Below, piece after piece: positions 11,150 to 22,219 of a stretch of DNA of 64,000 nucleotides. Below the pieces are notes generated by a model, which was not told where the DNA came from, did no database searches, and was given only the letters and a program-made list of their open reading frames with translations. The DNA is taken from positions 320,090 to 384,089 of the forward strand of contig NMRB01000312.1 of the NCBI GenBank assembly GCA_002633025.1. The letters run 5' to 3'. This DNA is from Notospermus geniculatus (lineage: Eukaryota; Nemertea; Pilidiophora; Heteronemertea; Lineidae). The stretch's first letter is position 1, and each line of letters starts with the position of its first letter. Made by a program: the position numbers and the translations under genes.

Positions 11150-12513
11150 GAGACCGCATTCTCATCTGTAAAGGAGGAGGTTATGACCGTGTGACAACTC
11201 TTTTAGCAGAGAACAAGCTATTGAAGAAAGAAATTGTGGTCCATGAAATTAGGTCCATGAAGGACAATTATTTGCTATTCTTTAATATCCCTGAAGTTGA
11301 CAGGGACGGGATACTGAGGCTGTACTTCTACATTTCACTGCAGATAAGATGTCTGAACCCAAAGAGGAGGTGAATTTCGAGGTTGTGCACTGTTTTGGCC
11401 GCAGTTCGGGCAACTTCAATAAGTAAGACGAAAGAAAAAGTGGGAGGCAGCGGTAAAAATCCGAAGGGACAAATTTCCGTGTGAGTGACCAATATCCGAA
11501 GGTTATAAACGACAGGAGGCGGATTTATACAGGCCCGCAAACGAGGTAGGCGGGATATGGATGGTGCGCCTTTCACGATGGATGCCATCTGTAGTCTCTG
11601 TTGTGTTAACTGTCGGACCAAGTGGAATGGAGCAATAGGATGCAGTAGGGGTGAATGTTTTAGAGGACAGGCCCGCTGAGAGTGGAAGAAGACAAGTTAG
11701 GTGTTTGGCGCTCAGTTAGGGACTTCTGGCAAGGCTCCGTATCGTCGATCCGTATCACGTTTGACGTATGACTTTAACAGAAAATGCATTAGCTCGATAC
11801 GTCATACGTGATACGGATCGACGATACGGAGCCTTGCCGGAAGTCCCTAGTAGTGTTGGGGGTATCCGTAAGAAATTAAGTTGTATTGAATTTGGCTCGA
11901 GATTACATGATGCTGGTATTATTTCATTGTAGGAGGTACATGTAAAAACTGATGATCTCGATAATCAGGTTTATATTGAAAAATTCTTTGAAAAAATAGG
12001 TTGTAGTCCTACATGTGTATTAATGTTTTGCCGATTATCATCGCTCTGAGTTTTCTACTTTTCCTTCAGTGGCAGTTAAAACTTCGATTGTTTCAAGCTC
12101 AGCCAAAATGTACAGTGGCTTGAGTTGCAAAATGGAGTTGTTTGTGCAGTAAAAAGGTTCTAATGGGGAATATATTCCGCCTGAAATAACAATTTTCGAT
12201 GACATAGAAAATTTCTAACTTTATGTTGGCAAAGATGATTATTCAGTGTTATTGCTGGTATGCAGGTGACACCACCGATCCTTTCTTATTAATATGGGTA
12301 TTGGTGTGAGATCTGGGGTTTCGAGAAACTTAGGATTCTCGAGGCGCTGCATCTCAAATTTCTGAAGCACTGTTCTAAGAGTTAGAAAGTCAACACCAAA
12401 CGGCATGGTTTATGGATTTCTTGAATAAACTGTATTGTAAGATTTATTGTATTTGCTCTGTAACAGTTTGTTGAGGAGCCAATAAATATCTTGTATCTTG
12501 TAAAAAAATGCCA
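11150..12513 (+). mobile_element. Degenerate LINE, most of ORF2 deleted
   Basis: The region 11190-11310 encodes MKDNYLLFFNIPEVDRDG, like the conserved stretch of L1-type ORF1 proteins, then loses frame. Around 12115-12290 broken frames read QNGVVCAV, IPPE, IFDDIENF and DDYSVLLL, matching the endonuclease of the minus-strand LINE at 22976-24952. At 12305-12415 comes a LINE ORF2 C-terminal segment (CEIWGFEKLRILEALHLKF), then a short 3' end finishing in TCTTGTATCTTGTAAAAAAA. The reverse transcriptase core is missing. Clearly non-functional. Confidence 0.75.
11716..11850. mobile_element. Hairpin MITE inserted in the LINE relic
   Basis: The arms 11716-11760 and 11806-11850 are nearly perfect inverted repeats (GGCTCCGTATCGTCGATCCG at the left). 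The outer ends are TAGGGACTTC and GAAGTCCCTA. The loop is about 45 bp. It lies inside the LINE debris, so it is the younger insertion. Confidence 0.85.
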
Positions 12514-12571
12514 ATACATGCCACTTATAAATCGGTGTTTAGAATCATATCCATTTCATCAGGTGAATACT

Positions 12572-12812
12572 ATTAAAGATAATATATCACAACTTCATTG
12601 TTTACATTTAATGTTTGTAAACATGTATTTTGGACTTTTGGAACATGCCAACCCACAAAATTGAATATTTTCAGTATCAAAAGAATTTCTAGAGGGGCAT
12701 GCCGCCAACAAATTACTCATAAGACAAAGAAAGACGAGACATAAACAAACAAAATGTAAATAAACAATGATTTTCGTGGCCCGCGAAAATATCCGTGATA
12801 TATTATCTTTAA
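12572..12812. repeat. Inverted repeat, ends ATTAAAGATAATATATCAC
   Basis: The left arm ATTAAAGATAATATATCAC plus CATTGTTTACATTT (12572-12609) pairs with 12752-12812. The right arm carries an extra ~25 bp (TTTTCGTGGCCCGCGAAAAT region). Probably a small foldback element. The interval 12813-13265 has nothing else I can name. Confidence 0.6.
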
Positions 12813-13267
12813 TCCGTCCGCCAATAATCTAGTTTTTCAACGACTTTCTGTGCGGCACCAGTAGTTCGACTACCATGTATGTAAATAGTTCACAAATTTG
12901 AGTAATAATTTCGCCTCGCCATTCCGTAATTCATAGACAGACTTCCCTGTTTTCATACTTTTTATCATCAGGTCTTGTGTCTTAGTATCCAAAGTGCCGC
13001 AAGTTCGTTGTCGTTTACTGAAGATGTTGCCATTCTGAATGCGCATTCATATTAGTTCGTTAGATGGCGCCCTTATCTGTGGATTCAAACTGGTAGGTCA
13101 ACAGGATCACTCAGCCGCGCGTCTTTTATTACCGAAAGATGGCAGCAAAGTTAGCGAACCAAGACACAGGAAAATCCACGTGCACGATTGGTGCTCGATC
13201 AAGAATGAATGGGTCCGCTCTTGGCATTGAATTGGGCCGTAGTGACACCTATTGGTCAATCGTTGAG

Positions 13268-13460
13268 GAGCCACGGTGGTGAAGTGGTTCGGGCTTTCGA
13301 CTAGCGGTCAGAGGGTCCAGGTGTGTTAGAATCTAATGCCCCCACCCTCCTGATGTCCCCCTGCATTGTTTGTCACAGGATTAAGGGTCTTGGTATCTCT
13401 AGATTCTCTCTAGAGTCCAATTCAATGGTGCCGGTTAATCCGTAAATGTATTGTTGGGGG
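13268..13460 (+). mobile_element. tRNA-derived SINE fragment
   Basis: GCCACGGTGGTGAAGTGGTT carries a good RNA polymerase III box A (TGGTGAAGTGG). About 45 bp later GTTAGAATCTAATGCCCC resembles a decayed box B. The head is followed by unrelated sequence, as in a SINE. It does not fold as a complete tRNA, so it is not called a tRNA gene. Confidence 0.5.
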
Positions 13461-13525
13461 AAAATAATTGCTGTCATACAGTCACTAGCTGAACAACTTC
13501 CACGAGATAGTCTTTGGCCAGTTAC

Positions 13526-13680
13526 TAGGGAGGTTTCGAAATCAAACGATAAACGTAAACGTTAACGACAACTTTATTTTTGTACAGAAAATGGAATGCA
13601 AAATCTGATTAATGTGTAGTATGAAAAATAACGTTGTCGTAAAGTTTTGGTTTATCGTTTGATTTCGAAACCTGCCCACT
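13526..13680. mobile_element. Short foldback of the GGTTTCGMAA family
   Basis: GGGAGGTTTCGAAATCAAAC at 13528 and GTTTGATTTCGAAACCTGCC at about 13657 are inverted ends. The arms continue through AAACGATAAACG and GTTAACGACAAC. Total length is about 155 bp. The interval 13681-14400 holds no gene or recognisable repeat. Confidence 0.8.
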
Positions 13681-14406
13681 ATCTGACAGCAAACTTTCGA
13701 CAGAAAACTGTCACGTGGAGCAGCGCCTTTCGCCTTAAACCTTAGGGACCGTATGCACCAACTGATCCGAATTTGGGTTTACGCGGCAGCTTATAGTCCC
13801 AACTTGATCCGCAACACATTTGAGCCACAGCTTAGCTTTAGATTAGCTCAGCTACAACTTAAATGAGGATTGAACGTACCGGTATCCCACAAGCAGTTGA
13901 TATTTTGCCCCAACAATATCATTCTAATGGCGTTTTTAAACATTGGTATGTCACAGCGAATGAATGAAAAATTCCGACTTAATTGTTCTAATTAGCATGG
14001 TTCCTTTCAAAGGCAAAGGAGTAGAGTGTAAGTATCACAGACTTGTGCAGAATCAGGAGTTGCTCATCATACCAAGACGCGAATATAATAGTGTGTCAGG
14101 TGACATACATGTATTAGGGATATTTTGATCTCACACTTCCTTTGAGGTATAGGCTTGGGGCCCTTAGCCCTACATCACCACGTCATGACCACTGATTACC
14201 TCAGGATGGATTTTCATGCCTCTTTCAAGGTCTGGAGGCCTCCTTTCACATCTGAATACTAAGTCAGAGATTAATTTCCAGAGGATGGGGCAATCCAAAA
14301 TCTCAGTGTTTCCATGGAGGTCTTATTTTATATCTCCATGGCGGTTCTAAGACAGGATAAGTTCTCGTTCTGGGAATACGATTAAGCTTTATGACTCATT
14401 GCATTC

Positions 14407-14580
14407 AGTTTAAAGCTGAACTGCATGCACAAAAAGCCCCCATGCGACGAGCAAGAGAATTACAAACGTCCTGCAAACACCTCAACAAATGCTCAGAACA
14501 TGATCGACCCCACGAGGCCAGGAGGGCGCCACTTTATTTGCTTTCGGGCAAAAGAGCTGTCAACATCTCCGGATACCTCT
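14407..14580 (-). mobile_element. SINE body, reverse orientation
   Basis: This segment is the reverse complement of 26870-27038 (shared words include GCATGCACAAAAAGCCCCCA and CCTGGCCTCGTGGGG when reversed), with scattered mismatches. It lacks the tRNA-like head that precedes the 26.8-kb copy. The small ORFs here are by-products. Confidence 0.75.
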
Positions 14581-14602
14581 CACACTACTCAAAGAAAAAA
14601 TG

Positions 14603-14640
14603 AAATGGTCCATGGACCATGTGCTCACCGGGTTGGACAT
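14603..14640 (-). repeat. Fragment of the TGGTCCATGGACCA dispersed repeat
   Basis: AAATGGTCCATGGACCATGT followed by GCTCACC matches the end of the repeats at 476-606 and 54714-54815. It directly abuts the SINE fragment. Confidence 0.7.
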
Positions 14641-14711
14641 AATAGTCTAATGACAGAGGGAGGTACATATCAGTGGTATGAGCAATCTCGATCAAGTCAC
14701 TCCCAGCTAGG

Positions 14712-15084
14712 ACTTTGATGATTTTTGGGTTATGCCACCTGACGCCATATTGTGTGTTCGATCGGGCCGGAACTTCACATGCACATAAAGGTCATCTGCA
14801 GGGGACCACATAGCACATTGGAGTGCTTTGGGTCAAGTCGTTCCTGAGTTACAGCACTTATGATGATTTTCGGGTTACGCCACCTGGCGGCCATATTGGA
14901 TGTCCGATCGGGCCGAAACTTCACATGGTCATAAAGGTCATCTGTAGAGGTCCACATAGCACATTGGAGCGCTTTGGGTTAAGGCGTTCCTGAGTTACAT
15001 CACTTTGATGATTTTTGGGTTACGCCACCTGGTGGCCATGTTTGAAGTCAAATCAGGCTGAAATTTGACGTGCATGTAAAGGTC
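14712..15084. repeat. Tandem repeat, ~145-bp period, 2.5 copies
   Basis: Copies share TTTTTGGGTTACGCCACCTG, CATAAAGGTCATCTG and TCCTGAGTTACA at about 145-bp spacing (starts near 14719, 14864 and 15009). The same CCACCTGGTGGCC and AGGTCATCTG words recur in the 55-kb array, so the two arrays belong to one repeat type. Confidence 0.75.
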
Positions 15085-15368
15085 ATCTAGATTACATCGT
15101 TATGTTACAACAAAGACAGAAATGGCAGGAGGAAAAGGTTAACCTCAAGGAAAATGATATCGTAATCGTCCAAGACAACAGCTTAGGCCGAGCCTACTGG
15201 CCAGTCGGGAGAATCATCACCGTTGAACCAAGCCGAGATGGACAAGTCAGATCATGTGTTGTCAGGACGCAGACAGGAACGTATTCAAGACCCATCACAA
15301 AGTTGGTGAAGCTGATGGACTCGGATTGTTGTGCCGGGGACGTTAGCGTCGATCGTCAAGGACATTAG
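15084..15368 (+). pseudogene. BEL/Pao pol C-terminus (DUF5641-like) fragment
   Basis: The sequence encodes about 95 codons ending TAG at 15366-15368. LQQRQKWQEE, ENDIVIVQDN, YWPVGRIITV and RPITKLVKL are the hallmarks of the small domain that follows integrase in BEL/Pao polyproteins. Everything upstream (gag to integrase core) is missing and tandem-repeat DNA abuts it. It therefore belongs to a different copy from the gag-pol that follows, lying upstream in the same orientation. Confidence 0.8.
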
Positions 15369-15702
15369 TATCGATACGCAGAGAATGTTGTTAGCCGAGA
15401 GCGACAGAACTTATCGACCACGAACTTTAGAGATCAAAGAAACTTCGGTGGACATTGTTATGTCACGCGTACGTGAAAGGACATTATGATTTCGTCATCG
15501 TTAGTAATAAGAGTGCCGCAGATATCGCGCGTTTAGAATTTGTTTGAGTTAAACATTTCGTGTCAGAAATAGTTGTTTTAGTTCGCATCATGCAGACTTT
15601 ATTAGATATCGATCGTTAATATGTTTTGGACTGTTCTTTACATTACTTGTTGTCGCAGTTTCCGCGAAATCGTAAGTAAATTCTAAGGACTTAGTAGAAT
15701 TT

Positions 15703-16000
15703 AAGGGGCCGGTGTAAGTGAACTCGCGCCTAACGTAGTCGTTGATTGTTTTTGAGACACTCTGTATATTGTTTCGAATTCCCGCGGGCCATACGGTGCT
15801 GCCATCTACGGTAGAGACGCAAGACAGATTCGAGTCGAAATGCAGAACTGAAATATGAACCAGCTGAATCTTTGGACCGTACGACGAGTCACATTGTATC
15901 AGGCTACGCCTGTTTTAGTCAATAACAGCACTGATATATGTTAGAAGCGTCCGATTTGATTTATTCTTTGGATGAACCACCCACACTGATACAATAGCTC
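15703..16000 (+). mobile_element. Probable BEL/Pao LTR preceded by a polypurine tract
   Basis: AAGGGGCCGG at about 15702-15711 looks like a polypurine tract and is followed by TGTAAGTGAACTCG, a plausible LTR start with TG. The next ~290 bp contain TGTATATTG and no ORF, and gag starts at 16194. The 3' border and primer-binding site could not be set from sequence alone, and no second LTR copy was found in the window. Confidence 0.45.
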
Positions 16001-16193
16001 GGAAAAGTGTCGATCTCAGACTCGATAAGAACTCTCACTCGATACATGTGCATGCATCACGGCCTAGGCACGAGATTGATCTATACTACGAAGCATTGGG
16101 AGACCGCTGACGAAAATTTCTGAAGAGCTGGGGACGAGATTGATCAATAGAAAAGCTGTGTAGAACTACTGTAGATCGGATTTTAGCATAGAA

Positions 16194-17397
16194 ATGGCCC
16201 AAAATCAACCAGAGAACGCCGATTTTGGACCGGAAGCATCAGATTTCGGGGAAACTAAAGATGATACGATTGAGGAAGGGGCTGAGCAGAGTCCCGCAGC
16301 TGCTGTCCAGGGAAGAAACGATAACCAAGCTAGGGCAAAGAAATTGCAGAGAAGCCGATCAGTTATCAAAGGGCAAATTACAGCTAAGAAAAATGTTCTT
16401 TTGAAACTTATGGAAACAACAACAGATTTCAAGGGTGTAGAAACTGTACTTGCAAAATACCAGGCATTAGTTGATAAATTCGTTGCTTGTCATGAGGACT
16501 ATCAGTCTTTACTCACAGATAAACAAAGGGAGGATGACCAGCCATATTGTGATGTGAGAATGGAAAATTATGAGGAATTTCAAGCAGTAGTTTCGAAGGA
16601 TGGATTGAATCAATGGTGGAATCGGAGGATGATATAACTGTCTTAGAGAAAACCAGTTCACCCAGGGGAAAACTAGGTTACCTGGATCCGAAGGTAGAAC
16701 CCTTTACGCCAAGGACTTTACCGATAGGGGACACTGTTGACTTGTCAAGGGCTACAGAAACAGCACTTTCGGCGATAGCAGAAACTCAGAGAGATTTAAC
16801 CAAGCAGATGAAAATTCCCAAGTCAGAGCCAGAAGTATTCGACGGGGATGAGACGAAATTTCAAGAATTCCTAACAGACTTTCAGGAGTATGTCGCAAAA
16901 TGGGCAGACAGTGATCGTGAGAGACTGACGCAGTTGAGAGCATTTACCAGTGGAACGCCACATCAGTTAGTACGGGGATGCATTCACCTTCCGCCAGAAA
17001 GTGGATATACGGAGGCCCTCAGTTTGCTGCAAACTAGGTACGGCGCACCATACGACACAAGTAGAGCATACGTTAGAAAAATCAGAGACTGGCCGAAAAT
17101 GAACATGAAATCTGGAGAGCAGCTTGATAAGTTTGCAATCTTACTCAGAGATAGTTACAATGCATTGACAGGATTAGGGAGGCTCACAGAGTTAGAACAT
17201 CCAAGTACAATGTCAGAGATAGTTGAAAAGTTACCTGATTGCCTGCGGTACAAGTGGATACGCCAGGACACAGAGATCTATAGTAGGACAGGAAACCCAT
17301 CTTGTTACCGTGATTTAGTCAAGTTTGCTGAATATCAAGCCAAAGTCATCCTCAACCCAAGATACAGCAACGTGACGGGAAGAAACGAGATTCTGGT
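16194..17397 (+). pseudogene. BEL/Pao gag region, one frameshift
   Basis: Frame 1 (16194-16612) starts MAQNQPENADFG and encodes an acidic then helical N-terminus. A one-base shift near 16612 moves the reading to the frame of 16613-17397. That part contains KSEPEVFDGDETKFQEFLTD, the typical DUF1759 gag motif of BEL/Pao and related elements, and a conserved helical gag core. A second shift near 17390-17400 leads into pol. BEL/Pao normally uses one gag-pol ORF, so both shifts look like decay. Confidence 0.85.
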
Positions 17398-20300
17398 GAG
17401 AAACCACAAGGAAAGCAGCAAGGCCAAACTCGAAAGCCACCACTTCAGAGTAACAACAGTAAGCCGGCTTTCAAGACACAAGCAACAGAAAGGAATCAAG
17501 CAAGCGAAGGAAACCAGTCGCGAACACAAGCAACAGAAAGGAATCAAGCAAGCGAAGGAAACCAGTCGCGAGCACCAGCAACAGAAAGGAATCAAGCAAA
17601 GGAAAGAAACCAGTCACGAGCACAGATGTCAGAGAACTGTTCCTATCCAGGTTGCAAGGCACAGCACCACATCAAGGATTGTGCGAAATTGAAGGCCCTA
17701 CCTTGGGAAGAAAGAAGAGACGTTTTGAAGAGACAAGGACGTTGCTACAGATGCTACGAACGAGGACATTTAGCCAAGGACTGCGAAGTGAAGTCGGAGC
17801 ATGTGAAAAAGTCAAACACCACGGAAAACAGTGGGAAGCTGGAAAAGTCCGAAAATACAGAAACACTGAACTCGAGGAGAGTTGGAACTAATGAAGCCGT
17901 GACAATGGCTGTACTACCAGTCAAGCTGAGAAGCAGAGACAACGGAGTGGAAATAGTCACCAACTGTTTTCTTGATAACGGCGCGGGGGCTAGTTTTATA
18001 ACCGACGGATTAGCAAAGAGGATGGGACTTAGAGGCCAACCTACAACAGTAGAATTGTCAACAATGCTTGAAACGTGCAGCAGTAATCCATGCAGAAAGA
18101 TACGAAATCTCGAAGTGAAGGGGCTTGATCCAGGAGATGAGTGGGTCCGTCTTCATGAACTGTACACACACGAGTCTGTACTTATCAACGATTCTGAAAT
18201 CCCAACGAAGAATGATGTCAAGAAATACCTGCAGCTGAAGAATGTCAACTTGAAGGCCGTCGATGAACCAGTTGGTCTACTCCTGGGAGCCAACGAACCG
18301 GATGCCATACGTCCAGTTGAGATCATACCGACCAAGAATGATGGACCGTACGCCATTAGAACGAAATTAGGCTGGACATTGTCGGGACCAGTCCAGAGGG
18401 GCCGGAGCACAATTGGTGTGAAACCAGTCCACAGAATCACAGTTACCGAGCTGAACCAGAGTTTGAACAAGCATTTCAGCCGAGAATTTAACGATGGACC
18501 TGAAGGTGAAGAAATCTTACAGTCGCCAGAAGAGGAACGTTTCATGAAGAAACTTGCAGAAAACACGAGATACACAGGAGAAAGATATGAAGTCAAGGTG
18601 CCGCTGAAGGAAGATTTGCCGCCAATACCAAATAGTAGGCCGATGGCAGAAAGACGATTGAACGGAGTAGTGAGAAGGATGAAGCGAGATAGCAGATTTG
18701 AGCGAGAGTACCAGAAGGAAATAGAGAGATTGAAGGAACAGAGCTTTATCGAAAGAGTACCGGAGAATGAACTTGAGATAACCGAAAGATGGTATTTACC
18801 CCATCATGGAGTAATGAACAGGAACAAGAACTCAAAGTTAAGAATTGTTTTCGACGGGTCGGCCAAACAGGATGGAATCTCTATCAATGACCTACTCATG
18901 AAGGGGCCAGATCTAACAAACAGATTAGATGGAGTTATGCTGAGATTCAGAGAGTTTCCAGTCGCAGTTTGCAGTGATATAAAAGGGATGTTTCATCAGA
19001 TCAAGATCCCAACAGAAGACAGGAATTGGTACAGGTTTTTATGGATGGATGAGCAAGGAAACATAGAGGATTGGAGATGGACAGTACACCCCTTCGGATC
19101 GAAGCCATCGCCAGCGATAGCGTGTCATGTTTTGAATCGTTGTCTCGAAGAGCAAGCCAACCCAGATGTGAAAGATTTGAGTCTGGAAGCAAGGAACACG
19201 TTCTACGTTGATGATCACTTTGATTCGAGTATAGATAGCAAGATTGCCGAAAGGAAGATTCAAGTTGTAGATCAGTCATGCATGAAGTCAGGATTGCAGT
19301 TATGCGGATGGGCGAGCAACTGCCCGAAAATACTGAAAGGGATTCCAGAAGGTCGCATAGCAGATTTGACAGCTGATATAAGTCTTGGAAAGGATGTTGC
19401 AGAATTGCCGACGTTGGGAATGAAATGGAAACCTGATAGAGATAAGATCACGTACAGAGCACCAGAATTGAAGGAGGTTACGAATCGAAGAGAGCTTCTA
19501 TCGAACATGACCAAACTGTTTGATCCGCTAGGATTGGTGTCACCTTGGATTTTGAATTGTCGTTTATTGGTACAAGAGCTGAGCAGAATGAAACTCACAT
19601 GGGATGAGCAGATTCCTGAAGAATACCTCAAGAAATGGAAAGCGTGGAGAGATGGTACGAAGGCTGTTACAGAAATTGAGTTTGATCGCTGTGTCACCAG
19701 CTACACTGCAGAACCAGGAATGACCTACCAGCTTCATGTCTTCAGCGATTCGTCACAGACAGGACACGGAGTAGCGGCTTACATCAGAACAGAGAGTACA
19801 GAGAGAGTGGAAGCGAGGTTGGTTTACGCAAGGTCGAGAGTGAATCCGATGAAAGGTGAAACCATACCAAGAGCAGAACTTGTTGCAGCGACACTGGGAG
19901 CCAAAACCACTGCAAAGTTGAAACGGGAATTGAGACTACCTCTACAGAAAGCCGTCAATTGGACAGATAGCACACTAGTATTGGGATATTTGAAGAATGA
20001 GAGTATCAAGACATCAGTGTTTGTGAGAAATAGAGTGGGAACAATATTGACCCACACGTCAGTTGCTGATTGGAAGCACGTACCGGGAAAAGAAAACCCT
20101 GCAGACATTGCGTCGAGAGGAGGAAGCGTCAAGGATCTTGAGGGAAAGCTGTGGCAGAACGGACCGGAATACTTAGTGAAGACAGAAGGATCATGGCCAT
20201 CCGAACCAGTTGAAGTTCCGAAAGGACATACCTCAGTTAAACGAACACAGATTGCAGAAACTGACCCAAGTGAGCAAGCTTGTAAAACGATTGCAGTTTT

Positions 20301-21055
20301 GAACAGAATTTCTGAATGGGAAAGGATATTGACGTTTGCTGAGACCATACAGACTGCAGCAGGCATAGAAGGTGAATCTTCAGCAGAAAACAGAACTCAA
20401 GCAAGACTTGCAGTTATCAGAGTTATACAACAGAAGCACTACGGCAAGGAACTAGAGAGACTGAGGAGAAAGGAGACAGTTTACAAGAGCAGCACACTTC
20501 GAAAGTTATGTCCGCAGATTGATGAGAACGGCATTATGAGAGTTGGAGGAAGGCTAAATGACAGTTTGTTACCTCACGAAGGGAAACATCCAATCATATT
20601 GCCAGGAGGAGAACAGTTAGTCAGGAAGCTGATCAGAAGGATGCACTGCATAGAAGGTCATATCGGAAGGAATCATGTGATTGCTAGCTTGAGAAAGGAG
20701 TACTGGATAACAGGAGTTACGAAGGCAGTCAGGAAAGTACTAGGAGAGTGCGTATTATGCAAGAAGTATCAGGCAAGACGAGAAACTCAGAAAATGGGAG
20801 TATTACCGAAAGACAGAGTTTGTGCGACAAGAGCTTTTGAGAACGCAGGAGTCGATTACTTTGGTCCTCTTCGAGTACAAGTGGGACGACATGAAGAGAA
20901 GAGATACGGAGTTTTGTTCTCATGTAATTATACCAGAGCAGTACATTTGGAGGTTGCGCGCAGACTAGATACTCAGTCATGTCTTATGGCTATCAGCAGA
21001 TTTATCAATCGTCGTGGCAGACCAAGGAAATTGAGATCAGATAATGGAACAATCA
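17398..21055 (+). pseudogene. BEL/Pao pol: zinc knuckle, protease, RT, RNase H, truncated integrase
   Basis: One long open frame starts with a 48-bp minisatellite (17477-17620). Then come a CCHC zinc knuckle (CYRCYERGHLAKDC, about 17740), a retropepsin-like segment (CFLDNGAGASFITD, about 17970), RT with FYVDDHFDSS (about 19200), RNase H with FSDSS, RAEL and WTDS (19740-19980), and integrase with its H/C zinc finger (GHIGRNH ... CVLC) and the first two catalytic Asp in VDYFGP and SDNGT. The third catalytic residue (Glu) is absent because the element ends just after SDNGT at about 21050. The last ~28 codons before the stop at 21139 are foreign repeat sequence. The protease motif is DNG where most retropepsins have D(S/T)G. 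It cannot integrate. Confidence 0.92.
17477..17620 (+). repeat. 48-bp minisatellite within gag-pol
   Basis: Three near-identical 48-bp units, each containing CAACAGAAAGGAATCAAGCA, encode a 16-residue hydrophilic repeat (QATERNQASEGNQSRT type) in the pol frame. It sits just before the zinc knuckle. The array length is a multiple of three, so copy-number change would keep the frame. Confidence 0.9.
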
Positions 21056-21265
21056 TCGTTTTCGCGCCTCCAACAATGTGGGCCAATACAGAAATGACCA
21101 AAGAGTCGGTGCATGTAGCGCAACTGTCGCCGGGCTACTAAACTATGTACAATGTAGGCCAAGTAGTGTGACCTCTCGGCGTGCTTTTCGCACACACGGG
21201 TTTGACATGGGTCTGGAAAGACACGGGTATTTTCAACAGGTGTAACATTAGCAAATATGTCAGAG
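21053..21265 (+). repeat. Fragment related to the right end of the 61-63 kb foldback
   Basis: From ATCGTTTTCGCGCCTC onward the sequence matches 62957-63130. Shared words include AATGTGGGCCAATA, GCGCAACTGTCGCCGGGC and TTTTCGCACACACGGGTTTG. The BEL/Pao pol stops exactly where this similarity begins. The terminal ACCACGGC is not preserved here (ACAGGTGTAACATTAGC instead). Confidence 0.85.
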
Positions 21266-21822
21266 AATCTATAATGACTATAAATGTTGACAACTTGGGA
21301 ATTACACGTGGGCCTATTTGTTTGTTAAGGTGGCGGTGGAGACAAGCCCGGCGTATTTTCCCGCTGAATATGGAAATGATTTGAATGAATTTATTCATGC
21401 CCTCAACAGCAGTCGGTCACAATCATAGCCTGTTTCAATATTTGGCAAGTATAGTTCTTAGGCATGTTAGGCCCTGGATGGTATTGCGCAATACCTCTTT
21501 CGACGCCTTTCCATAGGCCACGCCGTTCCCTGACAATAGCTCTGTCGTCGATGATTTTTGAACAGGCTTTATCCGAACGTGACCAACTCCACACGCGTTC
21601 TTCATTACCATAACAAAGGGCTCGCGGGGAAAGTTGCGGACTTTCTCACAAATTTTCACGAGCGATTTCTTTTTTGTGCGTGGATCGATGGTCAATCTGA
21701 TTTCGAATATGATCTGGAAAAAGCTTCTTCTAAGGCCGTTCCAGCCCCGATTTTTGAATTTCAGAGGAAAACAGCAAAAATTATTCAATTTTCTGTTTTG
21801 ACCTTTTTCAGGCCACTAATTA
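21266..21822. other. No identifiable gene or repeat
   Basis: AT-rich sequence between the foldback fragment and the assembly gap. Short ORFs are present on both strands, but none has a recognisable domain or start context. Confidence 0.4.
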
Positions 21823-22219
21823 NNNNNNNNNNNNNNNNNNNNNNNNNNNNNNNNNNNNNNNNNNNNNNNNNNNNNNNNNNNNNNNNNNNNNNNNNNNNNN
21901 NNNNNNNNNNNNNNNNNNNNNNNNNNNNNNNNNNNNNNNNNNNNNNNNNNNNNNNNNNNNNNNNNNNNNNNNNNNNNNNNNNNNNNNNNNNNNNNNNNNN
22001 NNNNNNNNNNNNNNNNNNNNNNNNNNNNNNNNNNNNNNNNNNNNNNNNNNNNNNNNNNNNNNNNNNNNNNNNNNNNNNNNNNNNNNNNNNNNNNNNNNNN
22101 NNNNNNNNNNNNNNNNNNNNNNNNNNNNNNNNNNNNNNNNNNNNNNNNNNNNNNNNNNNNNNNNNNNNNNNNNNNNNNNNNNNNNNNNNNNNNNNNNNNN
22201 NNNNNNNNNNNNNNNNNNN
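21823..22219. other. Assembly gap (397 N)
   Basis: A run of N. ORFs reported across it are meaningless. The flanking repeat array on the right probably caused the break. Confidence 0.99.
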
